Shown here piece by piece: positions 11,942 through 15,558 of a DNA stretch of 15,558 nt. The notes below the pieces were generated by a model. The model worked only from the letters and a program-made list of their open reading frames with translations, made no database searches and had not been told where the DNA came from. Where the stretch lies: NCBI GenBank assembly GCA_002749135.1, contig NVVY01000009.1:32355-47912 (forward strand), read 5' to 3'. This stretch comes from Alphaproteobacteria bacterium. GTDB lineage: Bacteria > Pseudomonadota > Alphaproteobacteria > Sphingomonadales > Emcibacteraceae. The first letter of the stretch is position 1; each line of letters opens with the position of its first letter. The position numbers and the translations under genes were made by a program.

Positions 11942-14767
11942 TCACTCTGCTTGAAGCTGATCCAAAAGATCAAAGGCTGCCTTTTGTCCCTCAAAGGAAC
12001 GACCATCCGCTTTTAAATCTTTTAATATCGTGATGACTTCTTCTGTTTGACCCGCTTTATTAAGGGCCCGTGCAAGGTGGTATTTGAATTTCAAATCATC
12101 CGGGGCCTTGGCCGCCGCTTTTCTATACTGCCGTATAGCGGCTTTTACCTCACCTTTGGCCAGCAGTATCTCGGCTTCGGTATCTATAAAATCCGCTGAA
12201 TCCGGGTTCGCCTTACGCGCTTTATGAATAGTTGACAAAGCCTCATCCTGTTTTCCCTGTTTCAGAAAAGACCAGGCTAGATTATTCAGGATATTCCCGC
12301 TGGCCGGATGTTTCTCCAGAATACGGCGATAATTCTCATTGGCCTTTTCATAAGCTCCCTTGGCAAGATACAGGTCACCCAGTGAGGCCATGGCGAGCAT
12401 ATCATCCGGATTTTTTTGATGCCAGCCAGTCATTATTTCAAGGGCCGCATCAATTTTTCCTGCGCCCTGATTTACTATCGCAAGCTGTATTGCCGTTGCT
12501 ATAGTCGGGCTTACCTTATAACTTTTGTCAAAATAATATATGGCCTGATCAAAATTTCGTTTGGCCAGATTAACACGCCCCCTGAGAGAATAATATTCAG
12601 CATTCTCGGCAAAGACGCCTTTGATATTGGACAGAATATCATCCGCCTCCTGCCATTTTCCTCTTGAAGCACCAACTTTGGCCAAATAAATCCGTGCCTT
12701 CACATCATCCGGTTTCAGAGACAGAATTTCCTGAGCGGTAACATCCAGTTTTAAATAATCCCTATCGGCATCATAGGCAGAAGCCAAAAGTTGCAAAGCC
12801 AAAACATTCTTTGGATTCTCTTTGGCGAGCTTTTCAAAAGACCGTGCGGCGGCATCAGATCGCTTCAAACTCATCTGAGCCTTTCCCCTGACCTCAAGCA
12901 ATCCATCTGCTCTGGGGAAAAGAGGCATGATACTGTCGCTTACTTCAAGGGCCTTTTCGGGTTGTTTCCCCGTCAAATAATGCCGGGCCAGAACAAGAAC
13001 CGGCATTCTTGCATTGGGATTTAAGTCCACGGATTTCTTCAAATATCCAATGGCTTCCTTCTCCTTGCCCGCTTTCATTAACAACAGATACATGCCGAAT
13101 GTTGACTTGGCATCATCGGGATGTATCTTTAAATACCCTCCCTGTACATCCTGGGCCTTCTCATAAGATTTGTTTTTCAAATGGATTGAGGTCACCAGAC
13201 GCGAAGCAACCCGATCACCGGGGGTTTTTGCCAAAACTTTCATCAGAGGAGGGAGCGCTTTTTTAGTATCCCCCTTTTTGTAATAGGCCGTTCCCTCACA
13301 AATGAATCCATTCACATTCTCCGGGTCCATTTTCTGGAGTTCCCGACATACTTTCACCGCCTCATCATATTTTTTCACAATAATCAGCATTCTGGCACGT
13401 TGCATCTGGCGTTTAAAATCGTCATTGATCTCACTTAAAGCACGCTCCATCTCCACCATGCCCTCATCTATATCACCTTTGGCTATTCTTAAATAAGCCA
13501 AATTCTGGCGACTTTCGATTTGATCCGGGTTTTCTAACAAAGATTGTTCCAGATGAACTCTGGCCTGCTCAATATCCCCCTTCTGCAATTCATATTTAGC
13601 CAGCATATTGAGAAATTTCTCTTTCTTTTCTGCTTGCGCACTCAGATCCTTCAACGTTGCATATGCTTCTGTCCCTTTTTTCAAACGCATTTGCAACTGT
13701 AGCAAAAGTTCCTTTGCCCGCTCATCATCCGGTATGACCTGCAGATATTGCTTAATATAGGCATAGCTCTGTTCATATTCACCAAGAGCATATGTTGCTG
13801 TCGCCCCGATGAACTTCGTTCTATAATCACCCGGAACCCTGGACAGCACCTTTTCTGTATAAGCCTTTGCGTCGGGGTAGTTCTTTCCCATAACGGCATG
13901 CAGGGCAGACACAAAATTGACCAGGCTATTCTCAGGAGCCATTTTACGGAGTTTAACAAGGCGTGGGCCAGCCTCATCGGTTTTACCGTTTATCTGCTCA
14001 ACCCATGCCAGATATACCTCGTTAATGCTGTAGCTGGGATAATATTCAACCAGCTTACGGTAATAACCCTCTACCGCATCAAAATCCCCCAATAACCAGC
14101 TGCGGCTTGCTTTCAATTGCAGAAGCTCCTGATTGTTGGGTAAAATAGCCGCCGCAAGGGCAATATATTTATCCGTATTTTCAGTGTCTTTCTTGATAAA
14201 ACTGATCCGCGCCTTGCCGACAAGGGCTTTCATATTACCGGGCGTTGCCTGAAGAACTTCGTCAAAATACCCCTCTGCCTTTTTAATCTGCCCTTTCCCA
14301 AGATAGGCCGCCCCCAGAAAATAACGTTTCCCCAAAGAAACTGCCGTAACGCTGTCTGGTTCATAGACAAGCCTCTCAATAATTTCATCTAACTTGGACT
14401 GTAATAACCAGCTTTCCGCCAGTGGTAGAATGATCGTATTTTCATCTACGCCTAATTCTTCCGCTTTTGAAATTTCTTTTTCTGCAGCCGCACCCATACC
14501 AAGTTCAAGATAAACCCGCCCCAGCAATACCCGGGCATCCTGACTGTCCGGATAGGTAACAAGAGCATTCTTCAACTCAATAACGGCGGCTTTAAGATCG
14601 CCGTCCGACTGCCAGTCAAGGGCACGCTGCATACGGCCTTCCAGGCTAACAGAGTCTTCCCCGCCGCAAGCCGACAATAATAAAGTTGCCATAATAACCA
14701 CAAGAAAACCGGTGACGGTCTTTCTGGTTCCTGATAAGATTTTGGTAACAGATTGAGTTAACAACAT
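11942..14767 (-). CDS. prsT: PrsT-like TPR lipoprotein of the PEP-CTERM/exosortase system
   Basis: A 941-residue protein made almost wholly of tetratricopeptide repeats. Residues 1-34 are a lipoprotein signal ending in the lipobox LSAC (C34), followed by GGED. From about residue 45 to the end come repeated 34-residue helical pairs with typical TPR spacing (for example ALVTYPDSQDARVLLGRVYLELG and ILEKHPASGNILNNLAWSFLKQG). Length, lipobox and repeat style match the PEP-CTERM system TPR lipoprotein family (TIGR02917), which lies in exosortase-linked exopolysaccharide loci. It probably acts as a periplasmic scaffold. After the lipobox the +2 residue is Gly, not Asp, so outer-membrane sorting is likely. 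GAGGAGA lies close before the ATG. Its base composition looks more AT-rich than mrp or degP by eye. Confidence 0.88.
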   Translation of the reverse strand: MLLTQSVTKILSGTRKTVTGFLVVIMATLLLSACGGEDSVSLEGRMQRALDWQSDGDLKAAVIELKNALVTYPDSQDARVLLGRVYLELGMGAAAEKEISKAEELGVDENTIILPLAESWLLQSKLDEIIERLVYEPDSVTAVSLGKRYFLGAAYLGKGQIKKAEGYFDEVLQATPGNMKALVGKARISFIKKDTENTDKYIALAAAILPNNQELLQLKASRSWLLGDFDAVEGYYRKLVEYYPSYSINEVYLAWVEQINGKTDEAGPRLVKLRKMAPENSLVNFVSALHAVMGKNYPDAKAYTEKVLSRVPGDYRTKFIGATATYALGEYEQSYAYIKQYLQVIPDDERAKELLLQLQMRLKKGTEAYATLKDLSAQAEKKEKFLNMLAKYELQKGDIEQARVHLEQSLLENPDQIESRQNLAYLRIAKGDIDEGMVEMERALSEINDDFKRQMQRARMLIIVKKYDEAVKVCRELQKMDPENVNGFICEGTAYYKKGDTKKALPPLMKVLAKTPGDRVASRLVTSIHLKNKSYEKAQDVQGGYLKIHPDDAKSTFGMYLLLMKAGKEKEAIGYLKKSVDLNPNARMPVLVLARHYLTGKQPEKALEVSDSIMPLFPRADGLLEVRGKAQMSLKRSDAAARSFEKLAKENPKNVLALQLLASAYDADRDYLKLDVTAQEILSLKPDDVKARIYLAKVGASRGKWQEADDILSNIKGVFAENAEYYSLRGRVNLAKRNFDQAIYYFDKSYKVSPTIATAIQLAIVNQGAGKIDAALEIMTGWHQKNPDDMLAMASLGDLYLAKGAYEKANENYRRILEKHPASGNILNNLAWSFLKQGKQDEALSTIHKARKANPDSADFIDTEAEILLAKGEVKAAIRQYRKAAAKAPDDLKFKYHLARALNKAGQTEEVITILKDLKADGRSFEGQKAAFDLLDQLQAE

Positions 14768-14815
14768 ATTCTCCTCGCTTCAGACTGTTCAGGTCAATGG
14801 ATTTATAATATCATG

Positions 14816-14836
14816 TCATGTCAAATTTTGACATGA
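14816..14836. promoter_or_regulatory. Perfect 21-base palindrome upstream of prsT
   Basis: The arm TCATGTCAAA (14816-14825) is an exact inverted copy of 14827-14836 around a single central T. It lies in the 84-base gap between the acyltransferase gene and prsT, about 49 bases before the prsT ATG. No T tract of the kind a terminator needs follows on either strand, so an operator for a dimeric regulator is the better reading. No clean promoter could be placed beside it. Confidence 0.5.
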
Positions 14837-14851
14837 TAGATTTATTATCAT

Positions 14852-15558
14852 TTATTTATGAACTTCTTTGCTATTATATGTCCCCTGATATGACCACAAT
14901 TGGCCGTAATCTGTAACGACCGCCCAAATTTCGTAATGTGTCTCATACATTCTATCAAGCAGGGAACCAATTTCATTATATAATGTTCTGCGCCGACCAT
15001 GATACTCTACCATCTTGCCAACGGGAATAAAATAAATGCCAAGCTTTCTCAGCAGACGCTGTAATGTTGGCTCGATAACAACTGACCAGTGCGAAATATT
15101 ATTTTCAACGCTCATTCCGACAATGGCTTTCATAAGCCCGAGCGTGATGTGGGGAATGACCCTGTTCGCATTATTCACACCACCAATATTTTCCTCCAGG
15201 CCGGGGATATGAGTATCATAATGCCGTTGGCGGAATTTCTTTGAAATGGAAAACCGGGAAATCTCGGCGGTTGTCTTTCGGGGAATAACCTGTTCGCTCA
15301 ATCCGGCCAAATCAGAGGATATATTAAAAACCGGCAGGGGGTCAGGCAGAGCTTCGTCGGGCGGTAATATCAACCTGACGGTTCCTGCCACTAATCCGGT
15401 TCTTTTATGAATGAGCAGACTGGAAACGGACCTGTCATCATAGATGTCCCTTTCCAGACAATTCACGAACTGACTTTTATCCTCAAATTCAGTTTCCAGG
15501 CAATAAACCTGATAGCGCAGTTTAAAGCACTCCTCAAGGAGGGCCGGTGTATCTGCGG
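14852..15558 (-). CDS. PEP-CTERM/exosortase-associated acyltransferase, LuxI-like fold (partial, N-terminus outside window)
   Basis: The frame stays open to the right edge, giving 234 residues; the start lies outside and probably only a few residues are missing. The visible start (ADTPALLEECFKLRYQVYCL) is in frame, so the GTG at 15466 is not the true start. Counting from it, residues conserved in LuxI and N-acyl amino acid synthases are present: R14 (LRYQVY), E35 and D37 (ERD), D41, R61 (GTVRL), and E98/R101 (EISRFSISKKFR). It matches the exosortase-associated acyltransferase family (TIGR03694), whose product is not established; members probably join an acyl chain from acyl-ACP or acyl-CoA to an amine. 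It is the first visible gene of the prsT/E1-nitroreductase unit, 84 bases upstream of prsT. Confidence 0.85.
   Translation of the reverse strand, partial: ADTPALLEECFKLRYQVYCLETEFEDKSQFVNCLERDIYDDRSVSSLLIHKRTGLVAGTVRLILPPDEALPDPLPVFNISSDLAGLSEQVIPRKTTAEISRFSISKKFRQRHYDTHIPGLEENIGGVNNANRVIPHITLGLMKAIVGMSVENNISHWSVVIEPTLQRLLRKLGIYFIPVGKMVEYHGRRRTLYNEIGSLLDRMYETHYEIWAVVTDYGQLWSYQGTYNSKEVHK

Noticed and set aside
11942..14767. TPR repeats as DNA-level tandem repeats
   Set aside because: The 34-residue periodicity is seen in protein only; the DNA copies have diverged too far to count as a repeat array.
14811..14836. Palindrome before prsT as a terminator of the acyltransferase gene
   Set aside because: The stem is AT-rich and no T run follows it on the minus strand; an operator is more likely.

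Overview
The window reads as chromosomal DNA of an alphaproteobacterium with a PEP-CTERM/exosortase-type envelope system. This rests on three things: the housekeeping block serB / degP-hflC-hflK / mrp, a DmdC-like acyl-CoA dehydrogenase beside a DUF1499 membrane protein, and exosortase-associated genes at the right edge. A marine order such as Emcibacterales, Kordiimonadales or Sneathiellales is a guess, not a result.

Left part (1-3124). On the minus strand, a DUF1499 membrane protein gene is followed 17 bases later by a DmdC-like acyl-CoA dehydrogenase that runs off the left edge. The 417-base gap at 1289-1705 is not empty. It holds a near-consensus heat-shock (RpoH) promoter, then about 145 bases that fold into several hairpins with C/U-rich loops and end in a strong intrinsic terminator. 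I read this as a small stress RNA. Next come three tandem 15-16-base repeats and a possible leaderless promoter for an unrecognised 194-residue protein. Exodeoxyribonuclease III (xthA) follows that gene.

Middle part (3125-9964). Phosphoserine phosphatase (serB) converges on a Prx5-type peroxiredoxin that has a clear promoter and an Irr/ICE-like inverted repeat. Then, on the minus strand, come a DegP/HtrA periplasmic protease and the hflK-hflC pair that controls FtsH: a cell-envelope protein-quality block. Each transcript ends in a hairpin whose G-U pairs fit the minus-strand RNA. The Fe-S carrier ATPase mrp (apbC) is divergent from hflK.

Right part (9956-15558). Three minus-strand genes are consistent with one transcription unit: an exosortase-associated, LuxI-like acyltransferase (start outside the window), the giant TPR lipoprotein PrsT, and a fusion of a ThiF/E1-like adenylyltransferase with a nitroreductase. 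PrsT and the acyltransferase point to PEP-CTERM/exopolysaccharide biology. The fusion enzyme next to an acyl-amino-acid-synthase-like protein suggests a small-molecule or modification pathway tied to it. This set and the candidate heat-shock RNA are the two most interesting items. No exosortase, PEP-CTERM substrate, tRNA, rRNA, CRISPR or insertion sequence was seen.
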